DNA from: Planctomycetaceae bacterium
GTDB taxonomy: Bacteria; Planctomycetota; Phycisphaerae; Sedimentisphaerales; UBA12454
Reading direction: 5' to 3'
Length of the DNA: 64,000 nt
Assembly (NCBI GenBank): GCA_021371795.1
Contig: JAJFVK010000013.1
Span: forward strand, 310,001 to 374,000
The position numbers were made by a program, and so were the translations under genes. Positions 33,766-42,504 of this stretch are shown in pieces. The number at the start of each line of letters is the position of its first letter. Positions within the stretch are counted from its first letter, which is position 1. The notes under the pieces were generated by a model. It made no database searches. It was not told the DNA's origin and saw nothing but the letters and a program-made list of their open reading frames with translations.

Positions 33766-35283
33766 TTACTCCATCTCTTCCCATCTGCGCAATATCGTTG
33801 ATGCGTCCCTTAAGACCGGAGAAATTTGCTTGTACATTTCGTATTTTTCTTTGTAAATCCTGTGACGCTTTGCATCTGGCTCAAAGGTACAATCAATTCT
33901 AACACACTTCGAAACGGCGTCCCGTGCGTTTGCAAAAACCCCGGTTGAGATACCAGCCAGCATGGCGGCTCCGAGAGCGCTGCACTCGATGATTTTGGGA
34001 CGGACAAAGGGAACACCAAAAATATCGGCCTTTATTTTCAACCATTGATTAGACTTTGCGCCTCCGCCAGTTACGACAAATTCGTTAGTATCAATACCAA
34101 TATTTCTAAGTGAATCAATACTTTCCAAAAAATAAAAACTTGTACACTCCATTATGGATTTAAGTATTTCACCTCTTCGTGTATTTATTTTCAGGCCAGC
34201 GATTACTCCGGCAGCATCACTTATAAAATGAGGCGCGCCACTTGCCTCAAAATACGGTAACGTCAAGAGCCTTGTAGGTTCGGCGGGCATTTCGCCAGCA
34301 AGGATTTCATAAATATCATCACCGGGTTTAATCAACTTCTTATCCGCGGAGGCGAAAGTATCACGAAACCATCGCACAAGTGAACCACTCTGGTTATATA
34401 TAAAGGATACATACAGTCCTGCAATCGCATGATGCTCAATGTTAAGGCCGCTGGCAAGCATATATTCAGAATCCGGCAAATAGTCATACGTCGGCGTGAT
34501 GCACTCAAACGTTCCAATTCCGCACACTGCTTTGCCAGCTGTATAAATTCCGGCACCTAATGAATTGCAGCACTGGTCATGAGCACCAACTACCACTTTT
34601 ATGTTTTTAGGCAGATTGAGCTCTGCAGCTATCGAAGCACGTAAATGCCCCGCTATGGTACCACTGGCAACTGGCAGTGGCAGTTTTGCCTGCTCAATAT
34701 CACAAAGCTTCAGCAGTTCATCTGACCATGTTTCCCTGCGAATATCAAACAGCAGAGTGCGGTTGGCAAGGGAGAAACTTGTCAGAGATTCGCCGCTAAG
34801 AATAAATGTTACCAAATCGCCCCACAACAAAAATTTGTCGGATTTCCGGTATAAATCTGGTTTATGGTGCTTTAACCACAGGAGTTTAGGTAGAGAATAG
34901 TTGGGACCAAGGATATTGGGGTTAATTTTATAAAAGTCCTTTTGTCTAATAACAACAGTGCGTTCGAGCAAATCCTTGCCGCGCACATCCGCGCCCAGGA
35001 TACTATCGCCAAGAATGCTGCCATCAGCGGAAACAGGCGTCATTGCCTCGCCCAGCGAACTGACAGAGATTGCCTGCACAATATCTTTTGATGTTTGGGC
35101 TGCGGTTTCCGATATAACTTCCTTAATTGCCTTTACAACTACCCTACTGTCTAAATACACCCAGCCGGCCTGAGTGCGTAATGTCGGATACTCTCTGTAA
35201 GCTGCTGCAATACATTGCCCATTGCCTGAAAACACAACAACTTTACAGCCCGTCGTACCGACATCAATCCCCATTAGACTCAT
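33766..35283 (-). CDS. FGGY-family carbohydrate kinase
   Basis: A 505-residue FGGY kinase (xylulokinase/fuculokinase/rhamnulokinase group). The phosphate-1 loop MGIDVGTTGCKVVVFS is at the N-terminus, GAHDQCCNSLGAG near residue 240 carries the catalytic Asp, and VTGGGAKSNQWLKIKADIFGVP near 402 is the adenosine motif. It starts with ATGA overlapping the isomerase stop. In this context L-fuculose (or a related ketose from fucosidase products) is the likely substrate (inference). Confidence 0.9.
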   Translation of the reverse strand: MSLMGIDVGTTGCKVVVFSGNGQCIAAAYREYPTLRTQAGWVYLDSRVVVKAIKEVISETAAQTSKDIVQAISVSSLGEAMTPVSADGSILGDSILGADVRGKDLLERTVVIRQKDFYKINPNILGPNYSLPKLLWLKHHKPDLYRKSDKFLLWGDLVTFILSGESLTSFSLANRTLLFDIRRETWSDELLKLCDIEQAKLPLPVASGTIAGHLRASIAAELNLPKNIKVVVGAHDQCCNSLGAGIYTAGKAVCGIGTFECITPTYDYLPDSEYMLASGLNIEHHAIAGLYVSFIYNQSGSLVRWFRDTFASADKKLIKPGDDIYEILAGEMPAEPTRLLTLPYFEASGAPHFISDAAGVIAGLKINTRRGEILKSIMECTSFYFLESIDSLRNIGIDTNEFVVTGGGAKSNQWLKIKADIFGVPFVRPKIIECSALGAAMLAGISTGVFANARDAVSKCVRIDCTFEPDAKRHRIYKEKYEMYKQISPVLRDASTILRRWEEME

Positions 35284-36686
35284 AATTTTACAACCTTGTA
35301 TCCGAGATATTTTTCAAATGCCTCTGCGACAGGTTCAACTACATGCCCAGGCGTAACGCTTGCATGATGTCGATGCCCCATATAGCCTATTCGCTGAAGT
35401 GCATTCTGCAAACCATCGATTTCCGCTACGCCTGCACAACCAAAAAAATCTTTGGGTATTGAATCATCTGTAAAACGTCCCTGCCCCAAATAAAACTGAA
35501 GCTCCCCTGCGTTTGTCAGCATACTGCCAAAAGTTATAGGTGTTGGCGCAATCTCGCCGACATTACAGCCATACGAACAGCCCTTACCCACTGCATTGGC
35601 CAAAATAGCATGTTCGGTTATTTGCCCGCTCTTACTCATCATACTTTGTGGCACCGACCCGCAATGAAAAAGAATACACTTATTTTCATCATCGCCATAA
35701 TTGTTGTTCCAATCAAGGCACGTCGCCGCATTACCAGAAGCCTTCGACAACGCATACATAGTTACCGCATTGCCAATATCAACCTCGCACGACGCCGCTA
35801 TACCACGCTCATTCATCTCACTTAGCAGCACGCATGGGGAAATACCAAGCTGCTTCTGTAATTCTATCCAGCACCTGATTGCTATCGCATCCATGCCGAA
35901 TTCTTCCACCACAGAATCAAGCACAACACCCAGTTTTACTATTTTGCTGAAAACCTTTTTCGGCGTACTCTTCCATGAAGAGTAATCGGCAAGACACCGG
36001 GCTTTTTCTTTGCACTTTTTATCATCATTTTTCAGAAATGTCATTCTATGAAAAATATCTGACAGGTCAAGCGTCTCCATTGTTATCCCATGCCGCTGCA
36101 TAGCAAGCTCATCAATACGAACAGTCTTGAAAGCCGTAGTTCTAGCGCCGATAGCGCCTACGACCATATTTTTCATGGCATTTACCACACGACACAGTCT
36201 GCCAAAATAGTCAATGTTTTCGGCAAACTGTTTCGTTTTGGGATGCACCGTATGAGGCTTGAGAGCCGTAAACGGCAGACCATACTGACAGAATACATCC
36301 ATTATCGAAATCTTACCGCAAAATGCATCTCGCCGAAGCTGGGGCGCCATTTTATCAAGCTCATCCGGATACGCCTGAATCAGAATCGGTACACCGCAAT
36401 CCTTGAGCGCTGAAATCGCGCCAGTCTCATCTCCAAAATTCGGCAAACAAAGGATTACTCCCCCATATTTGCCTTTGTTATTACGCAGAAAATCGGCATA
36501 TATTTGTCCCTCTTTGGGTGTTTCAACAGCACCAAAGCGTGTTGCCCGCTCGTCAAGCATAAGTGTTTTGTAGCCGAGCTTTGACAGGGCATCTTTCATT
36601 TCCCGTCGTGCAGTTTTCTGCAATGATGCAGGAAAAAAACCACGATTACCAAAAAATAATGCGAATGTCATTTTGTTTTCTTTCAT
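35280..36686 (-). CDS. L-fucose/L-arabinose isomerase family protein
   Basis: A 468-residue member of the L-fucose isomerase superfamily. N-terminal Rossmann-like domain: FFGNRGFFPASLQKTARREM, then YGGVILCLPNFGDE near residue 92. The C-terminal half has the metal-site residues in LLSEMNERGIAASCEVDIGNAVTMYAL (Glu and Asp near 285-300), DWNNNYGDDENKCILFHCG near 327, and the C-terminal GHRHHASVTPGH with the third metal-ligand histidine near 440. Converts an aldose to the ketose for the kinase downstream. AAGGAAAT lies 4 nt before the ATG at 36686. Confidence 0.88.
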   Translation of the reverse strand: MKENKMTFALFFGNRGFFPASLQKTARREMKDALSKLGYKTLMLDERATRFGAVETPKEGQIYADFLRNNKGKYGGVILCLPNFGDETGAISALKDCGVPILIQAYPDELDKMAPQLRRDAFCGKISIMDVFCQYGLPFTALKPHTVHPKTKQFAENIDYFGRLCRVVNAMKNMVVGAIGARTTAFKTVRIDELAMQRHGITMETLDLSDIFHRMTFLKNDDKKCKEKARCLADYSSWKSTPKKVFSKIVKLGVVLDSVVEEFGMDAIAIRCWIELQKQLGISPCVLLSEMNERGIAASCEVDIGNAVTMYALSKASGNAATCLDWNNNYGDDENKCILFHCGSVPQSMMSKSGQITEHAILANAVGKGCSYGCNVGEIAPTPITFGSMLTNAGELQFYLGQGRFTDDSIPKDFFGCAGVAEIDGLQNALQRIGYMGHRHHASVTPGHVVEPVAEAFEKYLGYKVVKL

Positions 36687-36722
36687 AACAATTTCCTTTT
36701 CGTATTGTTTTCCATATTGTTT

Positions 36723-37631
36723 TCAGTAGCTTAAAATCCGTTTTGCAGAATTATTAATCTCTAATTCGTCATTTACAATGTTCATCACTGTCACATATAC
36801 GGCCTGCTGAGCCTTGATAACTGATTCTTTGCGAGCAGCTTCATAAGACTGACGAATGGCGGTACCGATATTAATTTTTGCGATACCCTGCCGGATGCTT
36901 TCGATAATATACGCCTTTTTAATGCCTGAGCCGCCATGAATAACAAGAGGAACGACAGCCGCCTGGCTTATTGCTTTGAGATGCTCGATGTTAAGTCTGG
37001 CTTCAACTTTTTTTGTATCTTTCTTTGCGGAGGAGATTGCGCCATGAATATTCCCAATTGCCACAGAAAGCCAGTCAACATTTGTTTCGTCCACAAAGCG
37101 TTTAGCCTCTGCTGGAGATGTGAATCCCTTACCAGAGGCAAATAACTCTTCGTAGGGACAAATTGGGCCGGCTTCATGCCCCATCACCGCACCAAGTTCG
37201 CCTTCTACAGGAATCCCGGCTTTATGCGCCATATCAGCCACTTTCCGTGTGGCAGCGATATTCTCGGCCAGAGACAATCGCGAGCCATCAACCATAACTG
37301 ATTCATATCCCATATCTACAGCTTCAGAGATAATTTTAAAATAGTCAACCAGTTGATTATCCTCATCTATTACCGGCACATGGTCAAGGTGTAGACGCGT
37401 ATATTTTTCATCTTTACACTTTTGGTATTCGTTATATATTGCACGCAGACTGCCTGCTTCAAATTTTTCCCATTCCAGTCTTGCTACCGCAATAAGCCCA
37501 AAGCACTGTGTGTCCCGCAGCGCTCGCACCACCGGTTCCATCATTGGAAGATAGGGTATATTGAAACTGGGAACAACTATATGTGACTTTCGTGCAGCAC
37601 ACATAATTCCCTTTACCGTTTGTATCATCAT
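36723..37631 (-). CDS. Class II (zinc) ketose-bisphosphate aldolase family protein
   Basis: A 302-residue TIM-barrel aldolase of the fructose/tagatose-bisphosphate class II family. It starts with ARKSHIVVPSFNIPYLPM near residue 12, first zinc ligands in RLHLDHVPV near 79, EGELGAVMGHEAG near 142 and further ligands in VAIGNIHGAI near 190 and LVIHGGSGIKKA near 229. NIGTAIRQ near 252 is the phosphate site. It is not related to the small FucA/RhaD-type class II aldolases normally used with fuculose-1-phosphate, so it may cleave a bisphosphate or be a substitute. It starts ATG ATG after GGTGGTGAG. Confidence 0.9.
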   Translation of the reverse strand: MMIQTVKGIMCAARKSHIVVPSFNIPYLPMMEPVVRALRDTQCFGLIAVARLEWEKFEAGSLRAIYNEYQKCKDEKYTRLHLDHVPVIDEDNQLVDYFKIISEAVDMGYESVMVDGSRLSLAENIAATRKVADMAHKAGIPVEGELGAVMGHEAGPICPYEELFASGKGFTSPAEAKRFVDETNVDWLSVAIGNIHGAISSAKKDTKKVEARLNIEHLKAISQAAVVPLVIHGGSGIKKAYIIESIRQGIAKINIGTAIRQSYEAARKESVIKAQQAVYVTVMNIVNDELEINNSAKRILSY

Positions 37632-37691
37632 TTTCTCACCACCTTTTCATTTTCTGTTACACAATGTCATACTAATATATAAGATGTTATC

Positions 37692-38852
37692 TTAATTGCT
37701 GAATACCTGTCTCATTTTATCACAATAATAACACACATTGTCCCACTTCGCATCCGGTGCAATACGGTGATCTGGACAAGGAATATATCCACCTAATTCC
37801 ACTAATGGCCTAAGACGTTCGACTTCGGCATCAATGGCTGAAAAATCCTGCGAAAAAACTGTCTTATTCATCCCACCAACACCCCTGATTTTTTTACCAT
37901 ATTTTTGACGCCATGGTTTAATCGAGGCATTCCAGGTACCAACCTCAATTGGAAACATAGTATTCACGCCATTCGCAAGCCAGGCAGGAATAAGCGCATC
38001 GATACACCCGTCACAGTCGAGCGAAACAATATCAATACCATGTTCTCCAAGCAAATCGGTAATACGCTTGTAGTGGGGACCGACTTTCTGTTCGAAAATC
38101 TGGGGAGAAATCAGAGGTCCGTTTTTGAAACAAATGTCTTCCCAGAAATGCGCAAAATCAAATTTGGCACCCGTTATAAGAACACTATCGACAATTTTAT
38201 ATGAGAGTTCGCCTACCGTGTTGATAATTTCATCAAAAAGTTTTTCGTCATCTGCATAAAGATAGCTCAAGCCTTCTAGCCCAAGCCAATTCCTTATCTG
38301 ACCCAAGAGGCTGCCGCAAAATAGCCCTACTGGATTTTCTCTATTTTTTTCTTCTTTAAGAAACTTTAACCCTTCCGGTACAAATTTAAAAACTGCTTGG
38401 CCCGCCGTGACAAAACCTTCGTTAACACGTGAAATAGAAAACTGTAACTTTGGCAAGTAGTGGTCTTCCCAAGATGCACGATCCTTGAGTAAATGGTCGA
38501 ATTCCTGCGGTATAGAAATTTTACCAGGTTTTACCAAAATTATCACACCATCTTCATTAAGAACCTTTTTGGAACCATCAGAGTATTCCTCAATTACCTT
38601 CTCTTCAAAAACAGGCCTAAGCTTATTAGCCGGCAGAAAGCACGTAAGCCAATTAAAGTCAAAACCAAGCTTTTTACTGATTTCCTTGTCGTATGGCGTA
38701 GCATCTGCCCAATTCAATGCCTGCTCCTGTGTGATATGACCTTCGCAAGCCCACTTATGCAATGTCTCTTGCCAGTAACCAAAATGTACAATAGGAAGAC
38801 CATCATATTTCTGATGTCGTAAGATTGCCAAAGTTCGCTGACGGTTATTCAT
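37692..38852 (-). CDS. Uroporphyrinogen decarboxylase (UroD/MtaA)-family protein
   Basis: A 386-residue UroD-fold protein. It begins MNNRQRTLAILRHQKYDGLPIVHFGYW, usual for the COG0407 group found in catabolic operons rather than in haem synthesis. DIVSLDCDGCIDALIPAW near residue 278 and the terminal YIPCPDHRIAPDAKWDN near 357 hold His and Cys residues that could bind zinc, as in the corrinoid methyltransferases MtaA/MtbA. No haem genes are near. A methyl transfer on a sugar or cofactor is a possible role but is unproven. Strong GGAGGT upstream of the start. Confidence 0.85.
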   Translation of the reverse strand: MNNRQRTLAILRHQKYDGLPIVHFGYWQETLHKWACEGHITQEQALNWADATPYDKEISKKLGFDFNWLTCFLPANKLRPVFEEKVIEEYSDGSKKVLNEDGVIILVKPGKISIPQEFDHLLKDRASWEDHYLPKLQFSISRVNEGFVTAGQAVFKFVPEGLKFLKEEKNRENPVGLFCGSLLGQIRNWLGLEGLSYLYADDEKLFDEIINTVGELSYKIVDSVLITGAKFDFAHFWEDICFKNGPLISPQIFEQKVGPHYKRITDLLGEHGIDIVSLDCDGCIDALIPAWLANGVNTMFPIEVGTWNASIKPWRQKYGKKIRGVGGMNKTVFSQDFSAIDAEVERLRPLVELGGYIPCPDHRIAPDAKWDNVCYYCDKMRQVFSN

Positions 38853-38914
38853 TAATATTATACCTCCAAATTATTTCATCTCATTTATCATTGTTCGACA
38901 CAATTCAGTGCGGC

Positions 38915-39922
38915 TCATTGAATAATATTATTTATTTGTTCAAAATTTTCGCAATAATGTTCACACAGTCCCTTAGTGCCACTTTCAACTATATTACCTC
39001 CGGCGATTCCAATTGGCGCAAATCCGGCAAGTTTCAGCGAGCAGATACCTGCCCCGCTGTCTTCTATACCGACTACATGAAATCTTTTTTCAACGGCTAT
39101 TCCCATGCCTACTCTGCTGCATTCAGAATAGAGCCACGGGTGTGGTTTAGGAGAAAGCTCGCCTAGTGTGCCAACATCACCCTTTCTCAAAGGAAAACCA
39201 GCGGTAATAATGGCATCATAAAAAGTTTGAGGGTCGTCTATATTCAGACGCCTAAAGACCGAAATAATCGCAGGCCATGCTTTTTCATACAATCCAGAAG
39301 TGACCAGCCCAATTTTTATTCCTTTGCCCTTAATGCCGAGCAAAAAGTCTTTAAGTCCAGCAGTCGGTGAAAATGCATCTATACGACCACGACCATGCAC
39401 AATCTCATTAAGTTCTCTTCGGGAATGCTCAAAGTAATAATCACGTATAAGTTCAAGCGTTTTATCAGGACAATATTTCCTAATACAGTATTCCAAATGC
39501 TCTGAAACACTATGCCCTGAAACATAAGGAATATCCGACTCTTCCAGTCCAAACTTCGCATTACCAATCACACTTGCTACAGATCGCTCTATTATCCATA
39601 TCCAGAAATCTTCGCTCCGTACAGTTGTTCCATCCAAATCCATCAAAACCGCGTCAACCGGCTTTTGGATTCGAACTGGCTGTACCGCATAATACGCCGG
39701 ATAACCAAGTGAGGATTTAACATACGCAAGAACCCCACATTCTAAAAAAATAAATTCAACCTTTCTGTCCCGCGTTGCCAATATACACCTGACACCATTT
39801 CTACCAACGCGAAAATTATCATCGCTACACTTTTCGAGCGAAATGAATTCTGATTCCTTGGCGTTTGGACCAAGAATAGACAACTCTATTTTTGCCTTTT
39901 TGGCATGTTCCGTTAATACCAT
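38915..39922 (-). CDS. HAD-superfamily phosphatase with N-terminal extension
   Basis: A 335-residue protein. The HAD domain begins near residue 88 with AVLMDLDGTTVRSEDFW (motif I DLDGT), followed by a helical cap, motif II in GLVTSGLYEKAW near 210, and motif III-IV KPHPWLYSECSRVG and VVGIEDSGAGICSLKLAG near 300. This pattern is beta-phosphoglucomutase/phosphoglycolate phosphatase-like. The first 85 residues form a beta-rich domain I do not recognise. AAGGA precedes the ATG. Position in the fucose operon suggests removal of phosphate from a dead-end sugar phosphate, or a mutase role. Confidence 0.85.
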   Translation of the reverse strand: MVLTEHAKKAKIELSILGPNAKESEFISLEKCSDDNFRVGRNGVRCILATRDRKVEFIFLECGVLAYVKSSLGYPAYYAVQPVRIQKPVDAVLMDLDGTTVRSEDFWIWIIERSVASVIGNAKFGLEESDIPYVSGHSVSEHLEYCIRKYCPDKTLELIRDYYFEHSRRELNEIVHGRGRIDAFSPTAGLKDFLLGIKGKGIKIGLVTSGLYEKAWPAIISVFRRLNIDDPQTFYDAIITAGFPLRKGDVGTLGELSPKPHPWLYSECSRVGMGIAVEKRFHVVGIEDSGAGICSLKLAGFAPIGIAGGNIVESGTKGLCEHYCENFEQINNIIQ

Positions 39923-39941
39923 TTTTTTCCTTCTACGCTCG

Positions 39942-42479
39942 TTACTCTTGATAATCTATTGAAATTTTATATTCGTCACCTTGCACCGTATCAAATGCAC
40001 AACGATGATTAGGATGTTTAATTTCCCCAACCCAAATAACTTTATCCTTAGACATTACTGTCGCAGTACCGGCACACTTAGCAGGAATCCGTATATCAAC
40101 AGAACTACCGCATATCGATTTGATTTCAATTAGTCGAACGCGACCCTCCGCCCATATCGCAGATACCTCGAAACCACCGCGAGCTTTTAGCCGCCTGAAC
40201 TGTCCGTTCGGCCAACGACCTGGCAACGCCGGCAAAATACGAACCACACCATTGTGTGATTGCAAAAGCATTTCAGCAATAAGAGCCGTTACTCCCATGT
40301 TTCCTTCCACCTGGAATAACCATGGGGTATCGCCTGATGTGTCCGCCCAAACAGTCCCCCAGCCCAGTCGTCTAAAATCAAAACAACTGCTCAAAAGATT
40401 ATCCATGAAAAAGGCTTGTGCCATAACGTCCAAACACTTTGCGGCCTCTTCAGCTTCTCCTAATCTTGCATGCAATAATCCCATCCACACCCATGTAAAA
40501 TCCATCCAGTCATCGAATCCCCAGTATTTACGATGTTCCATCGCTTTGCGATAAGCATTGAGCAATTTCGGATCCGACTCCGCGCTGACAATGCTTGCGG
40601 GATATAACCCTACCAGATGAGAGAGGTGCCTTTGAAAGTGGTCATATACGGCATCTTCCATTTCAGACAGCTTGCCGTCTTTGTCAATGCCGGGTTCGGG
40701 CCACTTTTCGAGTAATTTTTTACAGGACAAAACAATTTTCCAATCGACATCGACATTGCTGCCGGCATTTATATAATTTCCGAAAAGTTCTTTGATAAAA
40801 GCTAAATCTATCTCAGCATTTTGGCCAAAGAACGCATTTCTGTCATCAGCTTTGTTTTCCGGCGAATACCCAGGTGTGATTATTATATTTCCGCCATCGT
40901 CTATCTGAATATAGTCCAGATAAAATTTGATGGCTTCTGTCATAAATGGAATGGCTTTATACTGAAGAAAATTTTTGTCCTGCGTATATTCCCAATGCCA
41001 CCACAAATGCTGCGACATCCAGGCCGCCGTACATGGAGATAAATTCCAAAATCCCATATTAAATCGCCCGGTCAGGTCTGAACAGTTTGGCAACATTAAT
41101 CCATTCATGCCAAAAATCTGCTTTGCATTATTTTTAAAAGCGGGAATTTGCTGATTAAGCAACTCGGCCAACGGCAAATGACATTCTGAAAGATTGGCTA
41201 CCTCTACGGGCCAGTACGCCATCTGAATATTAATGTTATAATGAAAATCACAACTCCAGGCCGGTGAAAGGTCATTATTCCAGATACCCTGCAAATTAAG
41301 AGGCAGAGTTCCAGGACGCGAGCCACTAATCATAAGGTATCGCCCCATTTCAAACATTCTTTCTAAAAGAGCAGGCGAAGCTTCTGATTTTTCTCTGCAA
41401 TCCTGCAATAATTCGGTGTTGGTTTTTTCTGAAAATGTCTGACCGCCCAAATTGACAGAACATCGAGTAGAAAAAGATTTGTAATCTTCTACATGTGAAT
41501 CGTATAGTTCTTTAAAAGTGATTTTCTTAATATGCCTCAACCGAGACAAACATTCGTCAACAGGATTACTGCATTCTGTATCAACATATACATTTGCTAA
41601 AAAAATTATGCTTTTGGCATTTTTTATTTCAGCTCGATGACCGACACTATGCAGGACGGTAGCAGGAATGGGCATAAGCCGCTGCTCTCCGCTATCTATC
41701 ATTACGGCCACTGCCGCCGCAAAAGAAACTCCTTCATCAGAACGCCCCGATAAAACCAATATGCCATCTTTTGTAATATCAGTCTTTACCTCCCATAAAT
41801 AATCGCACTTTTCTTCTGTTTGATCGTTTTTTTTTACATTCACTGCGCTGGCAGCCTGGGTCTTTGCCGTCTCAAGCGACCTGTCGCTTATTGGACGTAC
41901 CAGGTCGATGCGAACAACAGGCAACTCGGACGAACCATTTGATGTTATCTTTGTAACTGATACGTCATTGACCGCTGACACAAAAGACAGCCACTCAAAA
42001 GCATTATTGTTGGCGTTATACGCAACCCTACACACAGCTTCATTAAGATCAAGCTGGCTTTTATATCCCTGAGCACCACAATTATGCCTTACAGAAACAC
42101 GAATTTGAGCAGCCGGCTGATACGAATTAACACCCAAAAATGAACTTCCACTGGAATTCTTCGGAGTAAGTTCCTGGCTCAAGGCCTCAGCACCCGCCCA
42201 TCTCTTTTCTCTGCATAACCGCCTTATTTCCTTAAAAATTTCAGATTTATCTTCCAGTTCGTATTGGATATTATTACGCCACAACCTATCGGCATTAAGC
42301 GTAATATATGTTTCAAAAGGCCCTCCCCACATCATAGTACCAAGTCGCCCATTGCCAAGCGGAATACCATTGCTCCAGTTAGCGGCTGGGCTACAGAGAG
42401 ACAACACCGGTTTATGTTCATCGGCCGATGATTCCAGAGAAACATTTATCGTATCGATAGTTTTATTTTTCTTGCTCAT
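39942..42479 (-). CDS. GH95 alpha-L-fucosidase (or alpha-L-galactosidase)
   Basis: An 845-residue GH95 enzyme, an inverting alpha-1,2-fucosidase/L-galactosidase family. N-terminal beta domain: WSNGIPLGNGRLGTMMWGG near residue 35, LNADRLWRN near 62. The (alpha/alpha)6 barrel has PLNLQGIWNNDLSPAW near 392, then YNINIQMAYWPVEVANLSECH, whose N-x-N pair matches catalytic asparagines, and the acid region around PGYSPENKADDRNAFF near 533. No signal peptide. ATG 42479 is used; a TTG at 42488 is closer to AGGA and may be the real start. With GH11-like chemistry excluded, its product would feed the isomerase-kinase route. Follows the DUF4091 gene by about 25 bases. Confidence 0.9.
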   Translation of the reverse strand: MSKKNKTIDTINVSLESSADEHKPVLSLCSPAANWSNGIPLGNGRLGTMMWGGPFETYITLNADRLWRNNIQYELEDKSEIFKEIRRLCREKRWAGAEALSQELTPKNSSGSSFLGVNSYQPAAQIRVSVRHNCGAQGYKSQLDLNEAVCRVAYNANNNAFEWLSFVSAVNDVSVTKITSNGSSELPVVRIDLVRPISDRSLETAKTQAASAVNVKKNDQTEEKCDYLWEVKTDITKDGILVLSGRSDEGVSFAAAVAVMIDSGEQRLMPIPATVLHSVGHRAEIKNAKSIIFLANVYVDTECSNPVDECLSRLRHIKKITFKELYDSHVEDYKSFSTRCSVNLGGQTFSEKTNTELLQDCREKSEASPALLERMFEMGRYLMISGSRPGTLPLNLQGIWNNDLSPAWSCDFHYNINIQMAYWPVEVANLSECHLPLAELLNQQIPAFKNNAKQIFGMNGLMLPNCSDLTGRFNMGFWNLSPCTAAWMSQHLWWHWEYTQDKNFLQYKAIPFMTEAIKFYLDYIQIDDGGNIIITPGYSPENKADDRNAFFGQNAEIDLAFIKELFGNYINAGSNVDVDWKIVLSCKKLLEKWPEPGIDKDGKLSEMEDAVYDHFQRHLSHLVGLYPASIVSAESDPKLLNAYRKAMEHRKYWGFDDWMDFTWVWMGLLHARLGEAEEAAKCLDVMAQAFFMDNLLSSCFDFRRLGWGTVWADTSGDTPWLFQVEGNMGVTALIAEMLLQSHNGVVRILPALPGRWPNGQFRRLKARGGFEVSAIWAEGRVRLIEIKSICGSSVDIRIPAKCAGTATVMSKDKVIWVGEIKHPNHRCAFDTVQGDEYKISIDYQE

Positions 42480-42504
42480 AAGGCTCAATTTTCCTGAATT
42501 TAAT

